DNA from: Terriglobia bacterium
GTDB taxonomy: Bacteria > Acidobacteriota > Terriglobia > Bryobacterales > Bryobacteraceae
Direction: 5' to 3'
NCBI GenBank assembly: GCA_020073615.1
Contig: JAIQEX010000029.1
Location: forward strand, 1-55,942
Length of the DNA: 55,942 nucleotides
The position numbers were made by a program, and so were the translations under genes. This document shows, piece after piece, positions 24,911 through 35,608 of the stretch (position 1 is the first letter of the stretch; every line of letters begins with the position of its first letter). A model generated the notes under the pieces. That model had not been told where the DNA came from, made no database searches, and saw only the letters and a program-made list of their open reading frames with translations.

Positions 24911-24956
24911 GGATGTGTCCCTCCCGCTGTGTTCAAATAGCAGACAGACACTCAAG

Positions 24957-26123
24957 ATGGCATTTCGAGGCGTGGACTATTTTTGCGTCGACTCGCTCTA
25001 CGGCGAACAGGAACTGATGGTGCGCCAGACGGCGCGGCGGTTCGCCGAAGAACGGATCGCGCCGCTGATCCGGGATTGCTACCGGGAGGCGCGCTTCCCC
25101 ACGGAGCTGATTCCGGAGATGGCCGAACTGGGGTTCTACGGCGCCAACCTGGAAGGCTACGGCTGCGCGGCCATGAATAACGTGGAGTACGGGCTGATCA
25201 TGCAGGAGGTGGAGCGCGCCGATTCCGGGCTGCGCAGCTTCGTTTCGGTGCAGGGGGCGCTGGTGATGTACCCGATCCACCGCTACGGGAGCGAGGCACA
25301 GAAGCAGAAGTGGCTGCCACGGCTGCAGAGCGGGAAGGCGGTGGGGTGCTTCGGGCTGACGGAGCCGGATTTCGGATCGAATCCGGCGGGCATGCGGACG
25401 CGGGCGCGGCGCGACGGCGAGGGCTGGGTGCTCGATGGCGAGAAGACCTGGATCACCAACGGCACACTCGCGGACGTCGCGGTGGTGTGGGCGCGCAGCG
25501 AGGAGGGCGTGCGCGGGTTCCTGGTGGAGCGCGGTACTCCGGGCTACACGACGTCGGACATACACGGGAAGTGGTCGATGCGGGCGTCGGTGACCTCGAG
25601 CCTGGCGCTGGCCGATTGCCGGGTGAAGGAATGCGACCGGCTGCCCGGGGCGGAAGGGCTGAAGGCGCCGCTCTCGTGCCTGTCGCAGGCGCGCTACGGG
25701 ATCGGCTGGGGAGTGATCGGGGCGGCCATGGACTGTTACGAAACGGCGCGGCAGTATGCGATCGTGCGCAAGCAGTTCGACGGCCGGCCCATCGCCTCGC
25801 ACCAACTGGTGCAGGAAAAGCTGGCCTGGATGATCACCGAGATCACCAAGGCGCAACTGCTGGCGGTGCAGGCGGGGCGGCTGAAGGACCGGGGGAAGCT
25901 GGAGCCGGCGCACATCTCCATGCTCAAGCGGAACAACGCGGCCATGGCGCTCGAGTGCGCGCGGCGGAGCCGGGACCTGCTGGGGGCCAACGGGATTACC
26001 GACGAGTATCCGATCATGCGGCACATGTGCAACCTGGAGACGGTGAAGACCTACGAGGGGACGGACCACATCCACGCGCTGGTGATCGGCGAGCGGGTGA
26101 CGGGAGTGGCAGCGTACAAATAG
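24957..26123 (+). CDS. gcdH: Acyl-CoA dehydrogenase, glutaryl-CoA dehydrogenase type
   Basis: 388 residues from ATG 24957 (MAFRGVDYFCVDSLY). Motifs: CFGLTEPDFGSNP and WITNG for FAD and substrate binding; RYGIGWGVIGAAMDCYETARQYAIVRKQFD; and near the end TYEGTDHIHALVIGERVTG, where Glu367 is the likely catalytic base. The TYEGT..IHAL(I/V).G...TG ending and the length are those of glutaryl-CoA dehydrogenases, which oxidise and decarboxylate glutaryl-CoA to crotonyl-CoA in lysine and aromatic breakdown. The Arg that contacts the glutarate carboxylate could not be verified by eye, so a related acyl-CoA specificity is possible. Confidence 0.87.
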   Translation: MAFRGVDYFCVDSLYGEQELMVRQTARRFAEERIAPLIRDCYREARFPTELIPEMAELGFYGANLEGYGCAAMNNVEYGLIMQEVERADSGLRSFVSVQGALVMYPIHRYGSEAQKQKWLPRLQSGKAVGCFGLTEPDFGSNPAGMRTRARRDGEGWVLDGEKTWITNGTLADVAVVWARSEEGVRGFLVERGTPGYTTSDIHGKWSMRASVTSSLALADCRVKECDRLPGAEGLKAPLSCLSQARYGIGWGVIGAAMDCYETARQYAIVRKQFDGRPIASHQLVQEKLAWMITEITKAQLLAVQAGRLKDRGKLEPAHISMLKRNNAAMALECARRSRDLLGANGITDEYPIMRHMCNLETVKTYEGTDHIHALVIGERVTGVAAYK

Positions 26124-26160
26124 GGGCTGGGGGCCGGGGGCCGGGGAAAGGCGGGCCCTT
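26124..26160 (+). repeat. G-rich intergenic repeat after gcdH
   Basis: Directly after the TAG at 26123 runs GGGCTGGGGGCCGGGGGCCG, then GGGAAAGGCGGGCCCTTCGG. The last part is nearly identical to the end of the tract at 35551-35622 after pilB, so both belong to one dispersed intergenic family. Four or more G-runs could form a quadruplex in the transcript. Confidence 0.65.
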
Positions 26161-26184
26161 CGGCCATTCTTCATTTAGGTCATC

Positions 26185-28221
26185 ATGTTCACTTATGCGG
26201 TGACGATTCTGGTGAGCGCCTTTTTGTTGTTTCAGGTGCAGCCGGTGATTGCGAAAATCATATTGCCGTGGTTCGGCGGGTCGGCGGCGGTGTGGACGGT
26301 GTGCCTGCTGTTCTTTCAGATCGTGCTCCTGCTGGGGTATCTGTATGCCCACGCGGTGGTGCGGTATTTGCGGCCGCGGGTGCAGATGGCGCTGCACACG
26401 GTGCTGCTGGTGGGGAGCGCCGTCGCGCTGCCCATTTTTCCCAGCGTGGCGTGGAAGCCGTCGGGGACCGAAGAGCCGACGTGGGCGATTCTGCGGCTGC
26501 TGGCGGCAAGCGTGGGGCTGCCGTATTTTCTGCTCTCGACCACCGGGCCGCTGTTGCAGGCGTGGTACGCCAGAAGCTTCAAGGGGGCCATGCCCTACCG
26601 GCTGTATGCGCTCTCGAACGCGGGCTCGATGTTCGCGTTGGTGAGCTATCCGGTGCTGTTCGAGCCGGTGTTTACGACGCACCAGCAAGCAAATATGTGG
26701 TCGTTCGCCTACGGGGCGTTCGCCGTGCTGTGCGGGTTCACGGCGTTCCGCTCGGGGAGCGGTCCGGCAGCGGCGGAGGCGGGGGAAGAGACGGGGGAGA
26801 AGCCCGGGTGGCGCGAATACGCTATGTGGCTGCTCCTGCCGGCCAGCGCCTCCGTGCTGCTGCTGGCGGTCACCAACCATCTTTCGCAAAACGTGGCGGC
26901 GATACCGTTCTTGTGGGTGCTGCCTCTGAGCATCTACCTGCTGACCTTCATCCTGTGTTTCGAGGGCAGCGGGTGGTACCGGCGCAATCCGTATCTGCAA
27001 CTGCTGGCGGTAGCGCTGGGGAGCATGGCCTACGCGACGGCGGCGGACAGCACGGGAAACGTGGCGGTGAAGGTGATGGTGCCGCTGTTCGCGCTGGGTC
27101 TGTTCACCTGCTGTATGGTGTGCCACGGGGAGTTGGTGCGGCTGAAGCCCCACCCGCGATACCTGACGCAGTTTTACCTGATGATCTCGGCGGGCGGGGC
27201 GTTCGGCGGAATCTTCGTGGGGCTGATTGCGCCGCGGGTTTTCCCGTCGTTTTACGAGATGCCGGCGGGATTGGTGGGGTGCGCGGTGCTGGTGCTGGTG
27301 GCGCTGCGGATGGACCCCGGCCTGGCGGCGTGGTTTCGCCGTTGGCGGGCGGCGGCGCCGGCGGCCGGGGCCGCGCTGGCGCTGGCCATGGCGGTGTTTC
27401 TCGGCCGCCACATCACCGAACAGGCCAAGGGGGCGCGGCTGATGGTGCGCAATTTTTACGGCGCCCTGCGGGTGCGGGATACGGGGGCGGCGACGGCGCT
27501 CGATGCGGTGCGCACGCTCACGCACGGGACGATCAACCACGGGGAGGAGTATCTGAACGCGGCCAAGAAGCACCTGGCGACGACGTATTACGGGCCCAAC
27601 ACGGGGATCGGCATCGCGCTGCGGGAGAAAGGAAAGGAGAAAGCGATCCGGGTGGGGGTGATCGGGCTGGGCACGGGGACGATTGCCACCTACGGCCGGC
27701 TGGGCGATTATTACCGGTTCTATGAAATCAACCCGCTGGTACCGTGGATTGCGCGCACGCAATTCGCCTTTGTTCCGGACTCCAAGGCCAAAGTCGAGAT
27801 CGCCATGGGGGACGCGCGGCTGTCGCTCGAGCGGGAGGCGCCGGAGAATTTCGATGTGCTGGCGGTGGATGCGTTCTCGAGCGACGCCATCCCGGTGCAC
27901 CTGTTGACCAAGGAAGCCATGGAGCTGTATTTCCGGCACCTGCGGCCGGACGGCATCCTGGCGGTACATATCTCCAACCGCTACCTGGACCTGGAGCCGG
28001 TGCTGCTGGGGGAGAGCCGGGCCACGGGAAAGATGGCGCGGGTGGTGGACACCGAGGACGACGAGGAGCAGGATGTCTTCGGGGCGACGTGGGTGCTGCT
28101 GGCGCGGCCGGAGGCCGGGTTTCACGGGGAGGAATTGAGCGGATCGGCGGAGATCAAGACGGCGCGGAGGGTGCGCCTGTGGACCGACGATTACAGCAAT
28201 CTGTTCCAGATCCTGAAATAG
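26185..28221 (+). CDS. Multi-span membrane protein fused to a spermidine-synthase-like domain
   Basis: 678 residues. The first ~420 contain about ten membrane segments (e.g. YAVTILVSAFLLFQVQPV, AVWTVCLLFFQIVLLLGYLY, VLPLSIYLLTFILCF, FYLMISAGGAFGGIFVGLIA). Residues ~430-678 are a polyamine-synthase-type Rossmann fold: YGPNTGIGIAL, GVIGLGTGTIATYG (SAM or dcSAM site), the acidic FYEINP, IAMGDARLSL and FDVLAVDAFSSDAIPVHLLTKEA. The family is widespread and usually called fused MFS/spermidine synthase, but many members lack proven polyamine activity. The conserved Asp pair of classical enzymes is only partly visible (VDAFSSD), so the reaction is uncertain. It acts at the inner membrane. Confidence 0.85.
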   Translation: MFTYAVTILVSAFLLFQVQPVIAKIILPWFGGSAAVWTVCLLFFQIVLLLGYLYAHAVVRYLRPRVQMALHTVLLVGSAVALPIFPSVAWKPSGTEEPTWAILRLLAASVGLPYFLLSTTGPLLQAWYARSFKGAMPYRLYALSNAGSMFALVSYPVLFEPVFTTHQQANMWSFAYGAFAVLCGFTAFRSGSGPAAAEAGEETGEKPGWREYAMWLLLPASASVLLLAVTNHLSQNVAAIPFLWVLPLSIYLLTFILCFEGSGWYRRNPYLQLLAVALGSMAYATAADSTGNVAVKVMVPLFALGLFTCCMVCHGELVRLKPHPRYLTQFYLMISAGGAFGGIFVGLIAPRVFPSFYEMPAGLVGCAVLVLVALRMDPGLAAWFRRWRAAAPAAGAALALAMAVFLGRHITEQAKGARLMVRNFYGALRVRDTGAATALDAVRTLTHGTINHGEEYLNAAKKHLATTYYGPNTGIGIALREKGKEKAIRVGVIGLGTGTIATYGRLGDYYRFYEINPLVPWIARTQFAFVPDSKAKVEIAMGDARLSLEREAPENFDVLAVDAFSSDAIPVHLLTKEAMELYFRHLRPDGILAVHISNRYLDLEPVLLGESRATGKMARVVDTEDDEEQDVFGATWVLLARPEAGFHGEELSGSAEIKTARRVRLWTDDYSNLFQILK

Positions 28222-28317
28222 GTGTAGGATAGAGGCAGCCGCGTCCGTGTTTCCGAACTAAAGCTTTGGAAAACAGGTGTGATTATCTGTTATGATCAGA
28301 GCTTCCGAGGCATAATT

Positions 28318-31300
28318 ATGGACGCCGCTCAAAAGCAAACAAAGAATATAGCCTTCTTTCTATCTATGGCGCTGCTGGTGGCAGCGCCCGCCGCCGCGGT
28401 TGCGCAGACGGCCACACCAAACTCGACCACCGTGGCATTCAACAACTGCCTGATCACCACGGCGTCGGCGGTGCAGGTGACGAGCAGTGGGGCGGCGGTG
28501 GCGTACAACGCGCAGCTGTCCTATGGAGAAGCCATTGCGGGCCAGTGGCTGACGGTGAGCATCGACGGCGGCCCGGCCGGCCAGACGGCCAACGGAACGG
28601 CGCCGGCCAGCACTTCCTCGGCGCCTTCGAATCTGACGATCAATCTGATCCGGGTGCCGAACGTGATCGGTGGAACGGCCACGGCGACGGTGACTTTGGC
28701 GCCGGGTGGCGCTACCATCGCGGTGACCTTCTCGCAGGTGCAAAACTGCGGTGGCCCGGTAAACGGGTCGCTGTCGGTATCGCCGACATCGGTGGCATTT
28801 ACGGTGGCGCAGTTCAGCAACCCGACGGCAAGCCCGCTTACCTTATTCAACACCACGCAGTCGGCGTTGACCTTTACGGTGGACTTTACGTCGTCGGGGT
28901 GGCTTGCGGCATCGTCCCTCACGAACACGATACCGGCTGGCGGGCAGGCGGCCGTCTCCGTGACAGCTACCCCGGGCATACTGGCGGTCAACGTGTACCA
29001 GGGGACGGTTACGATCACGCCCTCGGCGGGCACCCAGATTAACGTGCCCGTGACCCTGACAGTTGGAACCGGGACCCCGACTCCAACCGGGACGGGCGTG
29101 TTGAGTCTGGCCGGTGACGGCAACACGACCGCTGTGGCCTTCGCCTTTACCGCGGGCAGTGTACCCGTGGCCGTGCCGCGGGATGTGACCATTACGAATT
29201 CCAATTCGACCAGTTCCACGTATGGGGGCACGATCACGTATCCGGCGGGCAACCCGGCCAACTGGCTGCAGGCGAACTTCCAAGACGTGCACTTTTCCGG
29301 ATCGAGCATTCAGACCCCCGTCCGCCTGGAGTTGAACGGCGCGGTGGCGGCCACCCTGGCGTCGGGGATTTACACGGCGACGGTGGCTCTGACGGCCGAT
29401 GACGGGGCGACGGCCACGATTAACGTCACCATGGCGGCACAGGCCGCGGGCGTCTCGGTATCGCCGGATGCCTTCTTCACCTTTGCCTCGGTGGCGGCGG
29501 GGAGCACGGCGGCGCAGGCGCAGCAGTTCGTGGCGACGGCGGCCGCCGGCACGACGCTGCTCAGCGTTCCGACCATCAGGAGTGTGAGCGGCTCGGCGGC
29601 GTGGCTGACGCTGACTGTTGGGTCGTTTGCAGCGGGCCAGGCTAATTTCACGCTGACCGCGAACGCGACCAACCTGGCGGCGGGGACCTACGTCGCCACC
29701 ATCGGCATGGGGAGCACTTCGGCGGCGGGAGCGGGAACCACGGCGGTGCTGGTGTCGCTGACCGTAGGCCCGAACAACAGCGGCCCGCTGACGCTGACCC
29801 TGAACGGGCAGGCGGTCCCGGCCGCCGGGCTGACGTTCAACGCGCCGGTGAACGGCACGGCTCCGGACCAGGTGCTGGGGGTGAGCACCGCGGTGTCAAC
29901 CAGCTTCACGGCGCCGGTGTTCGAGACGAACTGCAAGGACTTTTCGTGGCTGAGCGCGGTGGCGGACAGCCAGTTCACGCCGACCAACGTAACCGTTTCC
30001 GTGGATTCGGCGGGGATCGCGTCGGGAACCACGTGCACGGGCTCGGTGCTGCTGACGGCGGCGGGCGCGGCCACGTCGCAGACCGTGCCGGTAACGCTGC
30101 TGGTAGGCGTGAGCGGACCGATCGCGTCGGACCAGAGCACGCTCAATTTCACAGCCCAGACGGGAAGCGGGGCGCAGGCGCAGACGGTGACCATATCGAG
30201 CGCGCAAGGCAGCGCGGCGGCTCCCTTCACGGTGCTGGCGAGCGGCGCATCGGGCGGCGTGACGTGGCTGAGCGCGAGCCCGCTCACCGGGCAGACGCAG
30301 GCGGCCGTTACGGTGACGGCCAATCCGGCGGGACTGGCGGTGAATACCTATCAGGGAACGGTGACGTTCACGCCGACCAGCGGCGGCAGCGCCATCACGG
30401 TCAACGTGACCCTCACGGTGACGTCGCAGCCGACGATCTCGGCGACGCCCACGACCCTCACTTCGAGTTTCCAACTGGGCGGCAGGGCTCCGGTTTTCGG
30501 GAGCATCACGGTGGCGGGTAGCACCTCGACCTTTAGCGCGACGGCCGCGAGCACGGAGGGCTGGTTCACGGTCTCGCCCACCTCGGGGACGGCGCCGGCG
30601 ACGCTGACGGTCACGGTGGACACCACCAAGCTGACCTCGGCGAAGACCTTCACGGGCACGATCACCGTCAGCGGGACGGGCACGGCGACGGGCACGACGA
30701 CCATCAACTTGAGCCTGACAGTGACGCAGGCGGCGCCGACCATCACCTCGGTGATCAACGGGGCGAGCGGCTTCACGGGATCGTTTTCGCCCGGCGAAGT
30801 GATTTCCATCTTCGCACCGAAGGATGGATCGGCTCCCATCGGGCCGACGGTCGGCGTCGGCCTGACCGCCGCCGACATACAGAGCGGGAAGGTGCCGACG
30901 ACCCTGGGCGGGGTGCAGGTGCAGTTCTTCCCCTCGGGGAACTTCGCGCCCATCCTGTTTGCCAGCGCTACGCAGGTGAACGCGGTGGTGCCGTACGGAG
31001 AGGCGGGCATCGCCAGTCCGCAAGTGGGGATCACCTTCCTGGGCGGGAAGTCGAACTTCTTCGTCCTGCAGGGAGCGGCGACGGCGCCGGGGATCGCCAC
31101 GGCGAACGGATCGGGGACCGGACCGGGAGCGATCATCGCGATTGACCCGGTAACGGGAGTCCAGAGCTTCAATTCACCGGCCAACCCGGCGGCCAAGGGA
31201 AGCGCCATTTCGGTGTTCGTAACCGGCGAAGGGCTGACCACCGCGACGGCGACGGATCAGCAGAAGCAGGACAATACGGGCAAGATCACGGTAGCGGCGG

Positions 31301-31521
31301 CCACCGCACCGTTTACGCCGCAGCCGCTGCTGCCGGTCGGGGTGACCATCGACGGGCAACCGGTGACGCCCTTCTTCTTCGGGGAAGCTCCCGGCTTGGT
31401 TTCCGGGGTGATGCAGGTAAACGTGCGCATCCCGGCGACGGCCCGCACCGGCGACCTGCCGATTGTGGTATCGGTCGGCGGGGTGAGCAGCCAGAGCGGG
31501 GTGACCGTTTCGGTGAAGTAG
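28318..31521 (+). CDS. Large secreted protein with BACON-like Ig modules and Solibacter C-terminal domain
   Basis: 1067 residues from ATG 28318, with GAGG 7 nt upstream. Signal peptide: FFLSMALLVAAPAAAVA, then QT. About eight all-beta modules of 85-105 residues follow. They share a pattern such as GVTWLSASPLTGQTQAAVTV, AGLAVNTYQGTVTFTPT and VNVTLTV, matching BACON-type domains. The last ~250 residues (ITSVINGASG, FSPGEVISIF, QVNAVVPYG, ISVFVTGEGL, GVMQVNVRIP) form the TIGR03437 Solibacter C-terminal domain. Thr, Ala and Gly dominate and Cys is rare. The composition suggests an exposed adhesin or carbohydrate-binding scaffold; no enzyme domain is present. Confidence 0.85.
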   Translation: MDAAQKQTKNIAFFLSMALLVAAPAAAVAQTATPNSTTVAFNNCLITTASAVQVTSSGAAVAYNAQLSYGEAIAGQWLTVSIDGGPAGQTANGTAPASTSSAPSNLTINLIRVPNVIGGTATATVTLAPGGATIAVTFSQVQNCGGPVNGSLSVSPTSVAFTVAQFSNPTASPLTLFNTTQSALTFTVDFTSSGWLAASSLTNTIPAGGQAAVSVTATPGILAVNVYQGTVTITPSAGTQINVPVTLTVGTGTPTPTGTGVLSLAGDGNTTAVAFAFTAGSVPVAVPRDVTITNSNSTSSTYGGTITYPAGNPANWLQANFQDVHFSGSSIQTPVRLELNGAVAATLASGIYTATVALTADDGATATINVTMAAQAAGVSVSPDAFFTFASVAAGSTAAQAQQFVATAAAGTTLLSVPTIRSVSGSAAWLTLTVGSFAAGQANFTLTANATNLAAGTYVATIGMGSTSAAGAGTTAVLVSLTVGPNNSGPLTLTLNGQAVPAAGLTFNAPVNGTAPDQVLGVSTAVSTSFTAPVFETNCKDFSWLSAVADSQFTPTNVTVSVDSAGIASGTTCTGSVLLTAAGAATSQTVPVTLLVGVSGPIASDQSTLNFTAQTGSGAQAQTVTISSAQGSAAAPFTVLASGASGGVTWLSASPLTGQTQAAVTVTANPAGLAVNTYQGTVTFTPTSGGSAITVNVTLTVTSQPTISATPTTLTSSFQLGGRAPVFGSITVAGSTSTFSATAASTEGWFTVSPTSGTAPATLTVTVDTTKLTSAKTFTGTITVSGTGTATGTTTINLSLTVTQAAPTITSVINGASGFTGSFSPGEVISIFAPKDGSAPIGPTVGVGLTAADIQSGKVPTTLGGVQVQFFPSGNFAPILFASATQVNAVVPYGEAGIASPQVGITFLGGKSNFFVLQGAATAPGIATANGSGTGPGAIIAIDPVTGVQSFNSPANPAAKGSAISVFVTGEGLTTATATDQQKQDNTGKITVAAATAPFTPQPLLPVGVTIDGQPVTPFFFGEAPGLVSGVMQVNVRIPATARTGDLPIVVSVGGVSSQSGVTVSVK

Positions 31522-31528
31522 CGCGGCG

Positions 31529-31544
31529 GCAGGCTAAAGCCTGC
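31529..31544. repeat. Palindromic hairpin GCAGGC-taaa-GCCTGC
   Basis: A perfect 6-bp stem (7 bp if the T-A pair is counted) 8 bp after the stop of the large BACON-like gene. It may terminate that transcript, but no T-run follows. The sequence CAGGCTAAAGCCTG looks like a short dispersed palindrome of the REP kind. Confidence 0.5.
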
Positions 31545-31617
31545 GAGTGGGGCGAGCCGCAAGGCCCGCTCCACTGACTTGATCGAACATACCGGCGCAG
31601 CTTAAGGTGGTATAGGT

Positions 31618-31977
31618 ATGCCCGAGGACCTGAACGCCCGCGTGGAGCGGCTGGAGGAAGGCGAGCGCCGCGCCTGGGCAGCCATCGAAGCGCTGGCCGA
31701 CAAGCAAGAGCGGTTGGACGATGTCCTCGTTCTGCTAGCCGAAGCGCAGGCGAAGACCGAGGTGCGTTTCCGCGAAACGGACGTCCGTTTCCGCGACATC
31801 GAGGAACGCTTCCGCGATACCGACGCGCGCTTCCGCGACGTAGAAGAGCGCTTTCGCGACGTCGAAGAGCGCTTTCGCGAGACCGACGCCCGCTTCCGCG
31901 ACACCGACGTGCGGATCGACAAGCTCGTCAGCGCCATCGGCGAGCTGATCCGGGGCCGCAACGGCGGCGTGCAGTAA
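31618..31977 (+). CDS. Heptad-repeat coiled-coil protein
   Basis: 119 residues. The N-terminal half (LNARVERLEEGERRAWAAIEALADKQERLDDVLVLLAEAQ) is a coiled coil. Residues 49-97 hold seven perfect-length heptads of the type (V/A/E)RFR(D/E)xx, e.g. VRFRETD, ERFRDVE, ARFRDTD. The end (RIDKLVSAIGELIRG) is a last helix. Similar small proteins with (F/L)xxxDx(R/K) heptads are common and uncharacterised; a trimeric coil is plausible. It may be a cytoplasmic scaffold. No signal peptide. The start ATG at 31618 lacks a strong binding site. Confidence 0.7.
   Translation: MPEDLNARVERLEEGERRAWAAIEALADKQERLDDVLVLLAEAQAKTEVRFRETDVRFRDIEERFRDTDARFRDVEERFRDVEERFRETDARFRDTDVRIDKLVSAIGELIRGRNGGVQ
31762..31908 (+). 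repeat. Seven 21-bp tandem repeats encoding heptads
   Basis: Seven adjacent 21-bp units, each encoding one heptad with the core RFR(D/E). Units are close but not identical (GAGCGCTTTCGCGACGTCGAA-like). Copy number can change in frame, so the coil length may vary between strains. Confidence 0.75.
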
Positions 31978-32074
31978 CGGCCCGCGGCCGGGCAGCCGCC
32001 TGCGGTGGGCGGTGGGCCCGGCGCCTAACCTACTTTGGTTACACGGTTAGAACCGCGGCAGCGTCAAACCACTT

Positions 32075-32707
32075 GTGAGCCCTATTCGGCTAGCGATGGG
32101 TTTGTGGGCGGTGGCGGCCTTCGGCGCCGATGCCCGGCTGGACGGTCTGCTGAAGAGCGTGGAGAGCCGGTATAACCACGCCAAAACCCTGCAAGTCCTT
32201 TTCAAAGAAGAGTATACGCCCCCCGGGAAGGCCTCGCGAACGGAGAGCGGGCTGCTTTTGCTGCGCAAGCCGGGGCGCATGCGCTGGGATTATGCGCAGC
32301 CCAAGGGGAAGCTGTTCGTCTGCGACGGCAAGTTCCTGTGGCTCTACACGCCGGCCGAGAACCGGGCGGAGCGCATGAAACTGGAGGAAAGCGAAGACAT
32401 GCGGGCGCCGCTCGCCTTCCTTCTGGGGAAGCTGCACTTCAGCAAAGAGTTTCGCGGCCTGGTGGGAAAACAGGAAGGGGCGGACACGCGCATCACCGCC
32501 GAGCCCAAAACCGACAGCCTGCCGTATTCGTCGGTGGAATTCCTGGTGACGGGCGAGGGACGCATTCGCGAGCTGAAGGTCGCCCTGTTCGATAAATCCA
32601 TTCTTCACTATAGTTTCGACCAGGAGAAGGTGGACCCGCCGCTGGACGGGAAGCTGTTCCAGTTTCAAGTGCCCAAGGGGGCGGAACTGGTGGAGGCGGG
32701 GCAATAG
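32075..32707 (+). CDS. lolA: LolA-like outer-membrane lipoprotein carrier
   Basis: 210 residues. Start GTG at 32075 with a short signal peptide (LAMGLWAVAAFGADA). The LolA half-barrel pattern is clear: LKSVESRYNHAKTLQVLFKEEY, GLLLLRKPGRMRWDYAQPKGKLFVCDGKFLWLY (shown in part: RKPGRMRWDY, KLFVCDGKFLWLY), then SSVEFLVTGEGRIRELKVALFD and a C-terminal YSFDQEKVDPPLDGKLF. LolA binds lipoproteins from LolCDE and hands them across the periplasm. Here it leads, by 2 bp, a pilus assembly operon; that link is unusual, and it may be a LolA-related protein dedicated to the pilus secretin or pilotin. No LolB is visible. Confidence 0.85.
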   Translation: MSPIRLAMGLWAVAAFGADARLDGLLKSVESRYNHAKTLQVLFKEEYTPPGKASRTESGLLLLRKPGRMRWDYAQPKGKLFVCDGKFLWLYTPAENRAERMKLEESEDMRAPLAFLLGKLHFSKEFRGLVGKQEGADTRITAEPKTDSLPYSSVEFLVTGEGRIRELKVALFDKSILHYSFDQEKVDPPLDGKLFQFQVPKGAELVEAGQ

Positions 32708-32709
32708 CG

Positions 32710-33918
32710 ATGGCCGATTTTGTGCTTAAGTACGCGGACGGACGGGGGCAGATCCACCAGCAGGTGGCGGCGGCGCAATCGGAGAAGGAACTGCGCGAAC
32801 GGTACGTGCAGCAGGGCTTCCTGGTGTACTCCATCAAGCCGCGGACCGGGGCGGTGGCGGCGGGGATGTTCGGGGGGCGGAAGAAGCTCAACCTGGAGAA
32901 GTTCCTGATCTTCAACCAGCAGTTCGTGACCCTGATCCGCGCCGGTCTGCCGATTCTGAAAGGGCTGGACTTGCTGGCGGAGCGGCTGACGGACCCCAAG
33001 CTGGGCCCGTACATCAAACAGGTGCGCGACGAAGTGCGCAACGGCACGCTGCTTTCCGAGGCGTTCCGGCAGCAGGGAATCTTCCCCAAAATCTATGTGA
33101 CCTCGGTGATGGCGGGGGAGAAGAGCGGGAGCCTGACGGAGGTTCTGGACCGGTATCTGAACTACCAGAAGATGACCCTGGCGGTACGCAAGAAGGTGAT
33201 GGTTTCGCTGATGTATCCCGTGGTGCTGCTCGGCCTGGTGTCGCTGCTGATGGTGTTCCTGGTGACCTACGTGGTGCCGACGTTCGCCACGCTGTACACC
33301 AGCATGCAGGCCAAACTGCCGGCCATGACGGAGCTGCTGATCGCCATAGGGACCACGGCGCGGAGCTACATCCTGGTGCTGGTGGCGGGGCTGATCGCGG
33401 CGATCGTGCTGTTCCGCTGGTGGGCGCGGAGCGACGCGGCGCGGTCGAAAGTGGACCACGTGAAGCTGCGGCTTCCGATTGTGGGCGAGATCTGGCTGAA
33501 GTACCAGGTGGCGCAACTGGCGCGCATCCTGAGCACGCTGCTGACGGGAGGCATTCCGCTGGTACAGGCCATGGAAACGGCGGCCGATTCGCTGGGCACG
33601 CCGCTGTTGAAGAGAGCCGTGGAGACGGCGGGCAAAAGCGTGCGGGAAGGGCAGCCGCTTTCCGGCTCCCTGAAGGCATCGAAGATATTCCCCGGCCTGG
33701 CGATCGACATGATCGAGGTGGGCGAGTCGACCGGGGCGCTGCCGACCATGCTGAGCAGCGTGGCGGAGTTTTTCGAGGAGGACGTGAACACCCGCATGGC
33801 GGCGACGCTGTCGCTCATCGAACCGGCGATCATGATCGTCATGGGGGCGTTCGTGGCATTTGTACTGGTGGCTTTGTATCTGCCGATCTTTTCCCTGGCC
33901 GATACCATACACGGGTGA
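32710..33918 (+). CDS. pilC: Type IV pilus / type II secretion inner-membrane platform protein
   Basis: 402 residues. Two tandem T2SSF domains, each with the FNQQFVTLIRAGLPI and YQVAQLARILSTLLTGGIPL type motif. Three membrane helices at VMVSLMYPVVLLGLVSLLMVFL, YILVLVAGLIAAIVLF and IEPAIMIVMGAFVAFVLVAL. The length equals PilC/GspF. It anchors the assembly ATPase and moves pilin into the fibre. ATG start is 2 bp after the LolA stop, and 3 bp before pilB. Confidence 0.95.
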   Translation: MADFVLKYADGRGQIHQQVAAAQSEKELRERYVQQGFLVYSIKPRTGAVAAGMFGGRKKLNLEKFLIFNQQFVTLIRAGLPILKGLDLLAERLTDPKLGPYIKQVRDEVRNGTLLSEAFRQQGIFPKIYVTSVMAGEKSGSLTEVLDRYLNYQKMTLAVRKKVMVSLMYPVVLLGLVSLLMVFLVTYVVPTFATLYTSMQAKLPAMTELLIAIGTTARSYILVLVAGLIAAIVLFRWWARSDAARSKVDHVKLRLPIVGEIWLKYQVAQLARILSTLLTGGIPLVQAMETAADSLGTPLLKRAVETAGKSVREGQPLSGSLKASKIFPGLAIDMIEVGESTGALPTMLSSVAEFFEEDVNTRMAATLSLIEPAIMIVMGAFVAFVLVALYLPIFSLADTIHG

Positions 33919-33921
33919 TTT

Positions 33922-35550
<1,629 letters not shown>

Positions 35551-35606
35551 GGGCCAAGGGCCAGGGGCCAGGGGCCAGGGGCCGGGGGCCAGGGGCCAGG
35601 GGAAGG
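35551..35606 (+). repeat. GGGGCCA tandem repeat directly after pilB
   Basis: Starting on the base after the pilB stop, seven or eight imperfect 7-bp GGGGCCA units (some GGGGGCC) run to 35606. The tail GGGGAAGGCGGGCCCTTCGG matches the tract after gcdH. The G-runs could form a quadruplex in RNA, and could slow or stop transcription between pilB and pilM. Confidence 0.75.
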
Positions 35607-35608
35607 CG

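Noticed and set aside
26014-28125. 703-codon minus-strand frame opposite the spermidine-synthase-like gene
   Set aside because: Extremely Arg/Gln/His-rich and low in hydrophobics, typical of GC-rich antisense; the plus-strand gene is clear.
28266-28296. TTGGAA/TATGAT promoter-like pair before the BACON-like gene
   Set aside because: The spacer is 19 bp and the -35 is weak; not strong enough to list as a promoter.
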